A stretch of DNA of 64,000 nucleotides from CAYOZN01 sp964408455 (GTDB taxonomy: Bacteria; Planctomycetota; Phycisphaerae; UBA1845; UTPLA1). Where the stretch lies: contig CAYOZN010000018.1 in assembly GCA_964408455.1 (NCBI GenBank), positions 46,615-110,614 on the forward strand, in the 5' to 3' direction. The stretch's first letter is position 1. The number at the start of each line of letters is the position of its first letter. The notes below the pieces were generated by a model that ran no database searches, had not been told where the DNA came from, and worked only from the letters and a program-made list of their open reading frames with translations. Shown here one piece after another: positions 19,264-27,845 of this stretch. The position numbers and the translations under genes are program-made.

Positions 19264-19530
19264 CTGACGCGAGCTGGTTGCCGATCTCGCCGATATGCAA
19301 ACCAGTATTGGTCGGTGACGGGCGACGCCGACGGAACGGGGAGCAATTCTATTGGGTATGTGTATGTGCGCCCGGTCGTCCCACGGTCGGTCTGTCAGGG
19401 CAAAGGTTGTGACGGGCTGTGACGGGCTGTGACACTTCCGGCATGCGTCACACGCTGTTTTCTGCGGAAAACTCGGGGTTCGCCAGGCTCCCTCATGCGA
19501 CATTCTGCAATTAAAATTCCGGACTCTGCA
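19264..19530. other. 267-base convergent gap with a repeat trace
   Basis: Lies between two converging genes. It contains a short tandem of CTGTGACGGG (~19410-19432) and a stretch around 19498-19540 resembling the GCATTCTGCATT-type low-complexity repeat seen at 22020-22080. No gene seen. Confidence 0.4.
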
Positions 19531-21927
19531 TTATCCGCCCGGCGCCTGGAACAGCGTCGCATAGGGCACGCGCCGGCCGTCAAGCTCGATCGAGAATTCC
19601 TCCACCGGCCGCAGACCCGCCGATGCCATTCCCGCAAACAGCCCTTCCGAAATCGACTCCCAGAAACCATACGTCCGGCGCAGCCGCCCCATTTCCCCCC
19701 AGTCGACGTACACATAGTCGTAGCCGCGCTCGCGAAGCCACGCGTTCAGCTCCGCCGGGCCCAGGCGCTTTGCCGCCTCCGCAAACGGATTGGCATTGAA
19801 CACCACGCAGTAGTCGGCCCCCGGATTCAGATAAAAATGCCGCGCCTCGCCGACCATCAGAATGCGCCGCCCGCCGGACAGCAATGCATTGAGCCGCGGA
19901 ATGTGCGCCGACCGAAGCCACTCGCCGCGCGTCATCCACGCCGTCCGGCCGAAAAGGCTCGCCTCCCGATAGGGGATGGGATTGGCCAGCACGATGCGTG
20001 CCGAAATAATGACACCAAGCAGCGCTACGAGCGCGGCCAGCACCGTGCCGGCAGGGCGGATGGTCTCCGGCAGCCGGCGCCAGGCATCGCCGATCATCAG
20101 CGCGAAGGCGGGCAGCAGCAGCACTGCGAACCGGTCCACCAGGTGCGACGCCGCCAGCCATGCGGCCAGCCCGCAGGCGACGATCAGCCAGCACACGTCC
20201 AGTGCCGGCGGGGGGGCACCATGCGCGGCGGAAGGAGATGTGCGCATCCGACGGCGCCGTCGCGCGCCTGCCGCCGCCATGATCGCCGACGCCGCGCCTG
20301 CAATCGTCCCGACCGCTGCCACCAGGCCGAAGCGCGGCAGCCACGGCCGCGACGCGGGTGGCGGTTCAGCGGCGCGCGAGCCGGTGCTCTCGCGTCGCGT
20401 CCCCATGCGCTCTGCCTCCGCCTCCGGCAGGGCATAGACCTGCTCGCCGAGTCGCCTCAGCCGTGCGCCCAGCGCCCGATGCTCCGCCGCCGGCCGATGC
20501 CCGGCCTCCCAGCGTGCCGCCGAGTCGGCATCCCACGCACCCTCGTTCCAGCCGAAAACGCCGGCCGCCAGGGGAAATACCGGATTGCCGGTCCACGCCC
20601 AGTTCTTCGCCAACCACGGTCCGAACGTCAGCGTCGCGCCGGCGGCAAAGGCGACCAGCGCGATCGGTCGCGCCCGCCGCCGTGCCAAATCGAACAGCAG
20701 TGCCAGCCCGATGGGCAGTGCCGTCATGACGACGCCGGTGTACTTGCACCCGCAGGCCAGCCCGGCGAACAGCCCCGCCAGCAGCATCCAATGGTACGCT
20801 CCCGCGCTCGTCGTTCTGCCCGGCGCCGTCGATCCCGTACTGCCGCCGGGGGATTCCGGCAATTGCATTTCCGCAGCACATTCGCCCACACGCCGGCCGC
20901 GCAGAAATGCCGCCAGCGCCAGCGCCGCAAACAGAAGCTGGCCGTTCTCCACATACGCCACGCCGCTCAGATACACGATGAACGGGCACGTCCCGAACAC
21001 CACGCCCGCAATGTGCGCTGCCTTCCAACCACCGGCCCTGTTCCGTGGCGATACCCCCTCGACCAACGGAGCCCCGGGCTGTGCCCGGGGTTCGCAGAAT
21101 GGACCCGCCGCCTCCGTCGCTGCCAGCCACACGGCACCCGCCGCCAGCAGCCCAAGCATGGCATTCAGGAACTGCGCCGGCATCACGGCCTTCACCGCGT
21201 CGCCCGTCACATGCATCGTCAGCAGGTACAGCATCTCCACGCCCAGTGGCATGTTGCTGTAGACGTTGTGCGGCAGAAATGTGATCCGGCCGGCCTCGAA
21301 GTACTCCCGCGGCGCCCCCAGGTGATACTCGAGGACATCGTAGCCATTGCCTTCTTCGACCCAGGACATGCCGGGTGGGATCGTCGCCGCCGCCAGTGCC
21401 AGCGCCGCGGCAGGGACGAACATTGCCCACAGCCACTGCCCGCGCCGTGCGGACTCGCGCAACTGCTCCGCGGCCGGCACGATCGAAAATCGCTCGCCGA
21501 TCGTGGCGTCGGCAGTCCCCGCTTGTCCCATCGGGCCGTCAGCACGCCGCCGATGTCGCCACGCGGAATAAAACGCCAGCAGCACGCCGGCGCACACGAT
21601 CGCCTGCGCGACGACCGGCCTCAGCGCGCCCGCTAGCCCCAGCAGCAGCGTCATCAGCGATAGGACGCCCAGTCCCAGCCCTGCGCCTCCGATGAGTTGC
21701 CATCGGCGGCCAACACCGCCGAATACGGGAAGTCGCAGAAGCCCGGCGCCAATGCCAAGGGCTGCGGCCGCAATGGCCGTGCCCCAGGGCTGGCAGTCCA
21801 CTATCAACAACAGGGGATCGCGCGTGATCAGCGAGAAGAGCGCAACGACGAGCAGGATCGCGTACGCGAACAGCAGGGGAGTCGAAACGGGGCGCGTCGC
21901 TTTTTCACCGGGCCGGCTGTTCCGCAT
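19531..21927 (-). CDS. large polytopic membrane protein, GT39/ArnT-like glycosyltransferase candidate
   Basis: A 798-residue protein with 12 or more hydrophobic helices and a soluble C-terminal ~110 residues. An extracytoplasmic segment after the early helices (EEGNGYDVLEYHLGAPREYF) has an acidic pair where GT-C enzymes keep catalytic Asp/Glu. The helix-rich middle (YTGVVMTALPIGLALLFDLARR) fits GT39-like mannosyl- or arabinosyltransferases. The C-terminal YDYVYVDWGE segment is often seen at the end of such planctomycete proteins. An REP-like palindrome (21072-21090) is translated in a loop as EPRAQPGAP. Other loops hold further low-complexity inserts. The sugar and acceptor are unknown. Confidence 0.72.
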   Translation of the reverse strand: MRNSRPGEKATRPVSTPLLFAYAILLVVALFSLITRDPLLLIVDCQPWGTAIAAAALGIGAGLLRLPVFGGVGRRWQLIGGAGLGLGVLSLMTLLLGLAGALRPVVAQAIVCAGVLLAFYSAWRHRRRADGPMGQAGTADATIGERFSIVPAAEQLRESARRGQWLWAMFVPAAALALAAATIPPGMSWVEEGNGYDVLEYHLGAPREYFEAGRITFLPHNVYSNMPLGVEMLYLLTMHVTGDAVKAVMPAQFLNAMLGLLAAGAVWLAATEAAGPFCEPRAQPGAPLVEGVSPRNRAGGWKAAHIAGVVFGTCPFIVYLSGVAYVENGQLLFAALALAAFLRGRRVGECAAEMQLPESPGGSTGSTAPGRTTSAGAYHWMLLAGLFAGLACGCKYTGVVMTALPIGLALLFDLARRRARPIALVAFAAGATLTFGPWLAKNWAWTGNPVFPLAAGVFGWNEGAWDADSAARWEAGHRPAAEHRALGARLRRLGEQVYALPEAEAERMGTRRESTGSRAAEPPPASRPWLPRFGLVAAVGTIAGAASAIMAAAGARRRRRMRTSPSAAHGAPPPALDVCWLIVACGLAAWLAASHLVDRFAVLLLPAFALMIGDAWRRLPETIRPAGTVLAALVALLGVIISARIVLANPIPYREASLFGRTAWMTRGEWLRSAHIPRLNALLSGGRRILMVGEARHFYLNPGADYCVVFNANPFAEAAKRLGPAELNAWLRERGYDYVYVDWGEMGRLRRTYGFWESISEGLFAGMASAGLRPVEEFSIELDGRRVPYATLFQAPGG
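21072..21090. repeat. REP-like palindrome inside the GT39-like gene
   Basis: CCCCGGGC-TGT-GCCCGGGG, the same core as the palindromes around the RAYT gene at 41232, 41340 and 42270. The following bases (TTCGCAGAATGGACC) also resemble those after the other copies (TCGACGGAGTGAACC). It is read in frame by the membrane-protein gene. Confidence 0.9.
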
Positions 21928-21946
21928 TCGCTGATCGCCAGTAAGT

Positions 21947-22010
21947 GCCTATCTCAATAACCGTGAGGCACCAGCCAATAGCCGGTGCGACTTGAGTTAT
22001 TGAGATAGGC
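21947..22010. repeat. nested inverted repeat between rsgA and the GT39-like gene
   Basis: Outer arms of 15 bases (21947-21961 GCCTATCTCAATAAC and 21996-22010, its exact complement) enclose a smaller C-family hairpin (21965-21988; GGCACC...GGTGC). The DNA is AT-richer than its surroundings. It could act as a terminator for the upstream gene or be a small mobile hairpin that inserted into another. Confidence 0.75.
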
Positions 22011-22021
22011 TAAGCAGTTCG

Positions 22022-22080
22022 CATGACGCACTCTGCATGAGCCATTTCGCATCCTGCATTTCGCATTCTGCATTTTGCAT
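22022..22080. repeat. GCATTCTGCATT-type low-complexity repeat
   Basis: A run of five or more near-repeats of GCATTYYGCATTCT directly next to the rsgA stop codon. On the other strand it reads as alternating ATGCAGAATGC units. Similar runs are common between bacterial genes; no function can be given. Confidence 0.7.
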
Positions 22081-23253
22081 TCAGTCGTACTTCGTCCGCC
22101 GCTTTTCCTCGCATTCCTCGTACATCTTGCAGAAGCTCTCGTACCGTTCGGGCGACACGCTGCCCGCTTCGACCGCCGCGATGACCGCACAGCCGGCCTC
22201 GTGGCGATGCGAGCAGTCGGGAAAGGCGCAGTGCGGCACCAATTCGACGAATTCCTTGAAATACGCCTCGATCTCCGACGGCTGCATCTCCGCCAGGTCA
22301 AATTGCCGCATGCCCGGCGTATCCACGACATATCCACCAAACGCCCACTTCAGGAGCGTCGCCGTCGTCGTCGTGTGCCGTCCCCGTTGCAGATCGGACA
22401 GGCTGCCCACGGCCAGCCGCAGATTTGAATCGAGCGCATTGAGCAATGAACTCTTTCCCGCGCCGCTGGGCCCCACCAGCACGCTCGTCCGGTCGCGAAT
22501 CGCGGCGCGCAGCTCCTCCAGCCCGCGCCCGTCCGCCGCGCACGTCAGGACGCTGGTGTATCCGATGCCGCGATATCGCGCCGCCACCCGCGCTGCCTCG
22601 CCGGTTGCATCCAGATCGGCCTTGTTGATCACGATCACCGGACGCATGCCGCCCACGTGCACTGCCACCAGGTATCGATCGACCAGGTGCGGTCTCAGCG
22701 TCGGCTGGTCGGCCGCCACGACGATCACGGCCGTGTCGACGTTTGCAGCCACCACCTGAAGCTTGCGATCGTAGTGTCGCGTGAGTGTCGTCGAGCGCGG
22801 CTCGACATCCTCGATGACGCCCTCGGGCAGCTCCCGCTCGTCGCTGACCAGCCGGCCGATCTCATCGCCGGCCATGACCGCGGCATATTTGACGCGATCG
22901 CCGACCGTGATGAGCTGGCGCTCCTGGCTCAGCCGCGTGCGCAGCATCCGCCGCACCGTGCAGCCCCACACCTGTTCGCCATCGTCCACTTCGACGATGA
23001 GCCCTCTCACGCGTACCGCCAGCCCCGGCCGCCACAGCCGGGCGTCCGTCGGATCGTCGATTACCACCGTGCGCTTGCGCGACAGGTCGCCCTTCGCCCG
23101 GACGCTCTCCACCTTCTTCGCGTCCTCAACCTCCGGGCGGTCCTGACGAAATCCGCGCGTCCACACCCCCTGGTCGCGCTTCGCCTTCTCGCGATTTTTT
23201 CGCAGATCGACGCGAATCTTGCGGCCGCGCTTCTTACCGCGGTCAGGGGGCAT
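22081..23253 (-). CDS. rsgA: ribosome small-subunit GTPase RsgA
   Basis: A 390-residue circularly permuted GTPase that checks late 30S subunit maturation. An OB-fold part is followed by G4 (NKADLD), G1 (GPSGAGKSSLLN) and G3 (DTPGMRQFD) in permuted order. The C-terminal zinc knuckle C-x(5)-C-x-H-x(5)-C region (CAFPDCSHRHEAGC) is complete. A basic N-terminal extension of about 70 residues (GKKRGRKIRVDLRKNREK) is longer than in E. coli. The ATG at 23253 overlaps the end of the anti-sigma gene by 11 bases, making it the third gene of a sigma / anti-sigma / rsgA operon. Confidence 0.95.
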   Translation of the reverse strand: MPPDRGKKRGRKIRVDLRKNREKAKRDQGVWTRGFRQDRPEVEDAKKVESVRAKGDLSRKRTVVIDDPTDARLWRPGLAVRVRGLIVEVDDGEQVWGCTVRRMLRTRLSQERQLITVGDRVKYAAVMAGDEIGRLVSDERELPEGVIEDVEPRSTTLTRHYDRKLQVVAANVDTAVIVVAADQPTLRPHLVDRYLVAVHVGGMRPVIVINKADLDATGEAARVAARYRGIGYTSVLTCAADGRGLEELRAAIRDRTSVLVGPSGAGKSSLLNALDSNLRLAVGSLSDLQRGRHTTTTATLLKWAFGGYVVDTPGMRQFDLAEMQPSEIEAYFKEFVELVPHCAFPDCSHRHEAGCAVIAAVEAGSVSPERYESFCKMYEECEEKRRTKYD

Positions 23254-25054
23254 GGGGAGCCCCTCCGGCGGATGGTTGCGTCGTCTGCGCCGGCCGCGCG
23301 GGGCGAAGCTCGACCGCGCGCTGGCTGCTGGGCGCCGCAGGGGCAGACGTCGGCCCGGCGCCGAATGCACGGCTGGCGGCCTGCTGCTGAAGCGCGGGAT
23401 TCGCCCGAATCTGGATCGCGACCGTCACGCAACCCTCGTACACCGGTGGTGCCGCCTGTCCGGCAGCAGAATCCCCTGCCGGTGCGCGTTCGACGGTCGC
23501 ACGCCCGGCCGCTGTTTCCCCAACTTTGGCATTGGCTTCGCGCGAATTGGTGACTTCGTCGCGCAGATGGCGACCGGCCGGAGCCGGCTGAGACGCCGGC
23601 TGAGATTGCACACGCCGCGACCTCTCCGCCCGGCCGGACGCGTCTGCGCCCTGAACGCCGGCAGCATCTTCGTTGGCGGCGGCAGGGCGGCTCTCCTGCT
23701 TTCTCGCGGTGGTCGCATCGGTTTGCTCACGTTGCTTCTTGTTGTGCTCGGATGCCGTGGCGACGCCCTCCTTAACGGTCCAGGATGGCTGCTCAGCCTC
23801 GTCGCTCTCGACTGCCGCGTCGCTTCCGACGGCCTCGTCGTCGCGACTCGCCATCGCCAATCCGGCATAAGCGTCGGTCGGGCGGGGGACGACCAGATTC
23901 TCTTCGACAAATTGCGCGACGTCGCGATTCTGGAGCACTTCTCCGTTGAATATCCAGTTCGTCTGCACCTGGCCGCGCTCGGTGCACGTCTCCAGCGATT
24001 CGATCAACGGCGTCACCATGCTCGGATTGACGTTCATCACCATCAGCACTTCGCCCGAGGCCGCTGACGCGTCGTCCTTGATCTCCTGCCCGGACCAGCC
24101 ATCCCCGGCCTCGCCGGTCGGCGGCGTGACGCGCACGTTGTAGAATTTCGACTGCGGATCGATCATCTGCTCGGCGGGCGCCGCATGGAGACTCGGCACG
24201 CGTTTGGAGCGAAGTTCGCCCTCGAGATGCGCCACCAGCTCCGGCACCGCCTGCGGATCGTCGACCTCGACCGTGATACGATTGCCGTACAGATTCTGCG
24301 GGGCCGACTGGAGCGCGGCGTTGCTGATCTGCCGAAACTGGAGCTTTTCGTCGATGCTTGCCACATCTGGCGCGGCAGCGGGCACCGGACGAACCTCGGC
24401 AAATCCGCGTTCGGCGGGTCCGGTCAGCGCCAGGCGTTCGCGAGCATCCTCCCGCCCGGCGGTTTCAAGCCGCCGGCGTAGCGGCTGGTCGGCCTCGACT
24501 GCCGGTGCCCGCGTCACGGCCTCGTTGCTGTCGAACGTCGGCTCCGCCGGTGCCCTGCGGCCGCGCCTGGCCGCTGCCGCCGGTGGCGGCGCGCCGTCAC
24601 GGCCGCGCAAATCCTGACCGAGCTTTTCGCGGGCCGATTCCGCATCCGCCAGCGTCATTGTCGCGCGGCCTTCCTGAAATCGAGAAGCAACGTGCGGCCA
24701 TGCAAACCAGCCCAGCGTGACCGCCAGGATCAGAGAAGCGGCCAATGCCAGCGGTTTGTACCAGGCGTAGGGCGTGGCGGCCGGTTGCTCGGCGCCCGAG
24801 AGCTTGCCGACGAGCGCCTCGCGCTCCAGTCGCGTCATCAACGCTTCGGCAAAGTCGCGCGGCGCGCCGGCCCGCGGCAGACCGCGAACGGCCTCGCTCG
24901 TCCGCCTCAGCTCGCCCAGAAGCCGCCGCGCGTCTTCGTCGCGCGCAATCCACGCCTCCACCTCCGCGCGCTCCGCGGGCGACAGCTCGCCGTCCAGGTA
25001 AGCCGTCAGCTGCTCGAATTGTTCCGCAGGTCGCGCCATGGCAATCAACGTCAC
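23243..25054 (-). CDS. anti-sigma factor-like membrane protein without zinc ligands
   Basis: A 603-residue protein. Residues ~10-60 (LTAYLDGELSPAERAEVEAWIARDEDARRLLGELR) match the fold of the zinc anti-sigma (zf-HC2) domain but have no Cys. One transmembrane helix lies at ~100-120 (PLALAASLILAVTLGWFAW). A large extracytoplasmic part follows. It has an ordered region at ~230-380 (GNRITVEVDDPQAVPELVAHLEGEL, then GEVLMVMNVNPSMVTPLIESLE) and a long Ala/Gln/Arg-rich tail. The start ATG overlaps the sigma factor stop (ATGA). It is therefore almost surely the sigma factor's inhibitor. What signal the outer part reads is unknown. Confidence 0.85.
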   Translation of the reverse strand: MTLIAMARPAEQFEQLTAYLDGELSPAERAEVEAWIARDEDARRLLGELRRTSEAVRGLPRAGAPRDFAEALMTRLEREALVGKLSGAEQPAATPYAWYKPLALAASLILAVTLGWFAWPHVASRFQEGRATMTLADAESAREKLGQDLRGRDGAPPPAAAARRGRRAPAEPTFDSNEAVTRAPAVEADQPLRRRLETAGREDARERLALTGPAERGFAEVRPVPAAAPDVASIDEKLQFRQISNAALQSAPQNLYGNRITVEVDDPQAVPELVAHLEGELRSKRVPSLHAAPAEQMIDPQSKFYNVRVTPPTGEAGDGWSGQEIKDDASAASGEVLMVMNVNPSMVTPLIESLETCTERGQVQTNWIFNGEVLQNRDVAQFVEENLVVPRPTDAYAGLAMASRDDEAVGSDAAVESDEAEQPSWTVKEGVATASEHNKKQREQTDATTARKQESRPAAANEDAAGVQGADASGRAERSRRVQSQPASQPAPAGRHLRDEVTNSREANAKVGETAAGRATVERAPAGDSAAGQAAPPVYEGCVTVAIQIRANPALQQQAASRAFGAGPTSAPAAPSSQRAVELRPARPAQTTQPSAGGAPHAP

Positions 25055-25692
25055 TCAAAGTGCGGGGCCAGTTTCTCCCGCAGCGCCATCCTCGCCCTGT
25101 GCAGCCGGCTCTTCACGGTACCCGCCGGCACATTCAGGATGTCGGCAATCTCTTCATAGCTTAGCGACTCCAGGTCGCGCAGGCTGATGATGCAGCGCTG
25201 CTCTTCGTCCAATCCGGCCAGGGCCGCGTGTACCATCCGATCCCGCTCGCCTGCACAGGCCAGATCGACCGGGTCGCGCTCGCGCGGATCGTTTCGTTGA
25301 GAGAACCCGGCGCCGTCGCCATCGACTTCGCCGTCCAGCGGCCGGCTGCGCGTGCGGCCCGGTCTTCGCCGATCGGAAAGTATCAGGTTGACCGCGATCC
25401 GAAACAGCCACGTGTAAAACTTCGATCGCCCGTCGAACCGCTCGATCGACTGGAATGCCCTCACGAAGGCCTCCTGTGCAAAGTCCTCGGCCTCGGTCTG
25501 ATGGCCGCACATTCGCAGGCACAGGTGGTACACGCGATCCTGATAGGCGCGCACCAGGGAACCGAACGCGGTCACATCGCCGCCGCGGCACTGGTCCACA
25601 AGGGCCGCCTCGTCGGCGGTCGAATCCTCGACCAGCCAGACGCGGCTGTCCTGCTGCTTAATTGGACGCCCGACGCGTTCGCCGGTTCCCAT
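25051..25692 (-). CDS. ECF-type RNA polymerase sigma factor
   Basis: A 213-residue sigma factor. Region 2 (FGSLVRAYQDRVYHLCLRMCG, then AEDFAQEAFVRAFQSIERFDGRSKFYTWLFRIAVNL) and region 4 (EEQRCIISLRDLESLSYEEIADILNVPAGTVKSRLHRAR) are clear. It resembles the RpoE-like class. GGAGG five bases before the ATG at 25692 decides the start over two upstream ATGs. Its stop overlaps the anti-sigma start. Confidence 0.94.
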   Translation of the reverse strand: MGTGERVGRPIKQQDSRVWLVEDSTADEAALVDQCRGGDVTAFGSLVRAYQDRVYHLCLRMCGHQTEAEDFAQEAFVRAFQSIERFDGRSKFYTWLFRIAVNLILSDRRRPGRTRSRPLDGEVDGDGAGFSQRNDPRERDPVDLACAGERDRMVHAALAGLDEEQRCIISLRDLESLSYEEIADILNVPAGTVKSRLHRARMALREKLAPHFE

Positions 25693-25990
25693 GAGGGCCT
25701 CCGGAAGGGCCAGGGGCATGCCGTGCACTCAGATCGCCCGTTTTCGCCCATCCATCCGCGATGGACCGGCCCGACGGTAGCGGGCCGATCTACCCGAAAT
25801 GGCCGGGCCGCGGTGAACCGGCGCGCCTACCGGCTTGTACCGCCGCCGACTGCACTCGGTTCTATTCTGCGACCGCCGCGTGCGAGGGTCAATTCTGGGA
25901 CTCTCCACGGCAGCCGAAGCCGTCGCCCGACGCTCGCACACGGACTCGAAGCGGTAGCCAGTGCCGTGCAATCGTCGGCGGACGCAAGCT

Positions 25991-26011
25991 GACCCGAAGC
26001 GCCAGCGAGGG
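25991..26011 (-). repeat. inverted copy of the LTRSASEG repeat
   Basis: GACCCGAAGC GCCAGCGAGG, the reverse complement of the units at 26071-26160, placed 80 bases before them in opposite orientation. The pair could fold into a large hairpin. Confidence 0.8.
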
Positions 26012-26070
26012 CGGTCAGGAATATACGCCGCGCTGTCGTGACACGTGATCACTCGCCCTCGCCGATACAC

Positions 26071-26160
26071 CCTCGCTTGCGCTTCGGGTTAGTGTCGCCC
26101 CCTCACTGGCGCTTCGGGTTAGTGTCGCCCTCTCGCTAGCGCTACGGGTTCGTGTGGCTC
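26071..26160 (+). repeat. three 30-base tandem repeats (LTRSASEG type)
   Basis: Three back-to-back 30-base units at 26071, 26101 and 26131 share CTCRCTNGCG and CTTCGGGTTAGTG. The third has drifted. Read on the minus strand they give the peptide LTRSASEG, which I recall from many planctomycete gene annotations, suggesting a phylum-wide repeat rather than a protein. The array ends 41 bases before moaA. Confidence 0.85.
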
Positions 26161-26201
26161 CCGTTTGCGGCCGACGCGCCGCGAAATTACTATGGTATGT
26201 C

Positions 26202-27251
26202 ATGCATCATAGCCTCTCGGTTCTGGCGGACTCGACCGACGCACGGCCGGCGTCGGCACAGGCGATCACCGGCCCGCGCGACATCCGCTCGGTCCGCACG
26301 CTGCGCATCAGCGTCACCGATCGCTGCAACTTCCGCTGCGTCTATTGCATGCCCGAGGACAAGCTCGACTGGGTGCCGCGCGAAACCCTGCTCAGCTTCG
26401 AGGAGATCGTCCACGTCGCCCGGGCGGCCGTGGCCCACGGCATACGCGGGTTCAAGCTGACCGGCGGAGAGCCGCTGGTGCGGCACGATCTGCCTCGCCT
26501 CGCTGCCATGCTCAAGACACTTTCGGCCCCGGTCGAGCTCTCTATGACGACCAACGGCGCCCTGCTCGACGAATTCGCCGGCCCGCTCCGCGCCGCGGGG
26601 CTCGACCGCCTGACCGTCTCCCTCGACTCGATGAACGCCGCGCGCTTCCGCGAGATCACGCGCGGGGCCGATATCGCGCGCGTCTGGCGCGGCATCGATG
26701 CCGCACTCGCCGCCGGCTTCGGCCATCCCAAGATCAACTGCGTCGCCATGCGCGGCATCAACGACGACGAATTCGCCGACTTTGCCGCGCTGACGCTCGA
26801 TCGCGACGTGACGGTCCGCTTCATCGAATACATGCCGCTGGGCCGAACGGCCCTCGGCGGCGAGTACGAGCGCCGCTTCCTGCCGGAAGAAGACATCCGC
26901 TCGGCCATCGAGCAACGATTCGGCCCGCTGCAAAGCGCCCATCGCGACAGCGGACACGGACCCGCCGTCGTCTGGCGTGTTCCCGGCGCGCGCGGCCGCA
27001 TCGGCTTCATCAGTGCCATGTCCAGGCCATTCTGTGAGACGTGCAATCGCCTGCGCCTCACGGCCGAGGGTCAGCTCCGCAGCTGCCTCTTCGACGGCGG
27101 CGAGATCGAGCTGCGCCCCATCATCCGTTCCTCCATCAACGCGTCGCAACTCCGGGACGAATTGCACCGGGCCTTCGTTCGCTGCGTCGCATTTAAGCCT
27201 GAGGTGCACTCGTATTTTGGCAATCGGCAAATGTCGCAGATGGGCGGCTAG
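26202..27251 (+). CDS. moaA: GTP 3',8-cyclase MoaA
   Basis: A 349-residue radical-SAM enzyme that starts molybdenum-cofactor synthesis by cyclising GTP. The N-terminal [4Fe-4S] motif is CNFRCVYC. TGGEPLVRHDL and the C-terminal cluster (CETCNRLRLTAEGQLRSC) are present. The protein ends in the double glycine (QMGG) that MoaA needs for catalysis. ATG 26202 gives a normal N-terminus; an upstream in-frame ATG at 26154 falls within the tandem repeat. No other Moco-synthesis genes are nearby; the MOSC protein at 6205 is the only related one. Confidence 0.96.
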   Translation: MHHSLSVLADSTDARPASAQAITGPRDIRSVRTLRISVTDRCNFRCVYCMPEDKLDWVPRETLLSFEEIVHVARAAVAHGIRGFKLTGGEPLVRHDLPRLAAMLKTLSAPVELSMTTNGALLDEFAGPLRAAGLDRLTVSLDSMNAARFREITRGADIARVWRGIDAALAAGFGHPKINCVAMRGINDDEFADFAALTLDRDVTVRFIEYMPLGRTALGGEYERRFLPEEDIRSAIEQRFGPLQSAHRDSGHGPAVVWRVPGARGRIGFISAMSRPFCETCNRLRLTAEGQLRSCLFDGGEIELRPIIRSSINASQLRDELHRAFVRCVAFKPEVHSYFGNRQMSQMGG

Positions 27252-27395
27252 CCCCGGCCAGAATCGCCCGCCGCAGCACTGGCATCGCACTTCTTAACGC
27301 CGCCTGACCCCTCATCCCTCTCTGGATTTACTGTGCCATCGCGACGCGCAGTGTCGATGCGCACCCTATCATCTCGCCGGAACAAGGGTGACGTC

Positions 27396-27791
27396 ATGCG
27401 GCAGTCTCGTTGCACCGTCGGAAGCGCGCTGGTCGGCCTGGCCCTCTTATGCGGCGCCTGGACCGCACGGGCGGACGGGCTCGTGTTGCCTGAATCGGCT
27501 GTCTTCACCGGGAATGAGATCGACATCGACCAAACCGGCGTCCCGGCCGCGCGGGCGACGGCCGCCTGTCTGGTCCTCGTGAACGAAACGACGTGCCCGA
27601 TCGAGATCTGGATCGACGACGAACTGCTGTGCGTGTGCGAGCCGTTCCTGCGCTATCGCGTGTGGTCCCGCCGCAGCGGCGACGTGACGCTGTTTGGCCG
27701 CAGCCGATGCGACACCTGGGGCCCGGTCACGAAGACGCTCAAGTCCGGCAATGTGACGACGTGGCGCCTGAGCGAATCGGAACGCCGCTGA
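27396..27791 (+). CDS. small exported protein, function unknown
   Basis: 131 residues. A signal peptide (MRQSRCTVGSALVGLALLCG ...ARA) precedes a short acidic segment and a compact domain with four Cys (CLVLVNETTCPIEIWIDDELLCVCEPF). Two possible disulphides and alternating hydrophobic strands suggest a small beta fold. An upstream ATG at 27357 is an alternative start. It is convergent with the RseP-like gene; no family recognised. Confidence 0.65.
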   Translation: MRQSRCTVGSALVGLALLCGAWTARADGLVLPESAVFTGNEIDIDQTGVPAARATAACLVLVNETTCPIEIWIDDELLCVCEPFLRYRVWSRRSGDVTLFGRSRCDTWGPVTKTLKSGNVTTWRLSESERR

Positions 27792-27845
27792 GCGGCGCAG
27801 GCGCCGCATTTTCACACCGCTCCGCAGCAGGAGCAGTTCCAGGCC

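Larger units (their letters stand above)
25693..26201. other. sigma factor-moaA intergenic region with LTRSASEG repeats
   Basis: Divergent promoters for the sigma operon and moaA must lie here. It contains palindromic bits near 25770-25800 (GGCCCG...CGGGCC) and an inverted repeat copy at 25991-26011. A 30-base tandem array occupies 26071-26160. No gene seen; small frames over the array are artefacts. Confidence 0.65.

Noticed and set aside
26015..26203. 62-residue frame rich in LTRSASEG
   Set aside because: It is only the translated tandem repeat.
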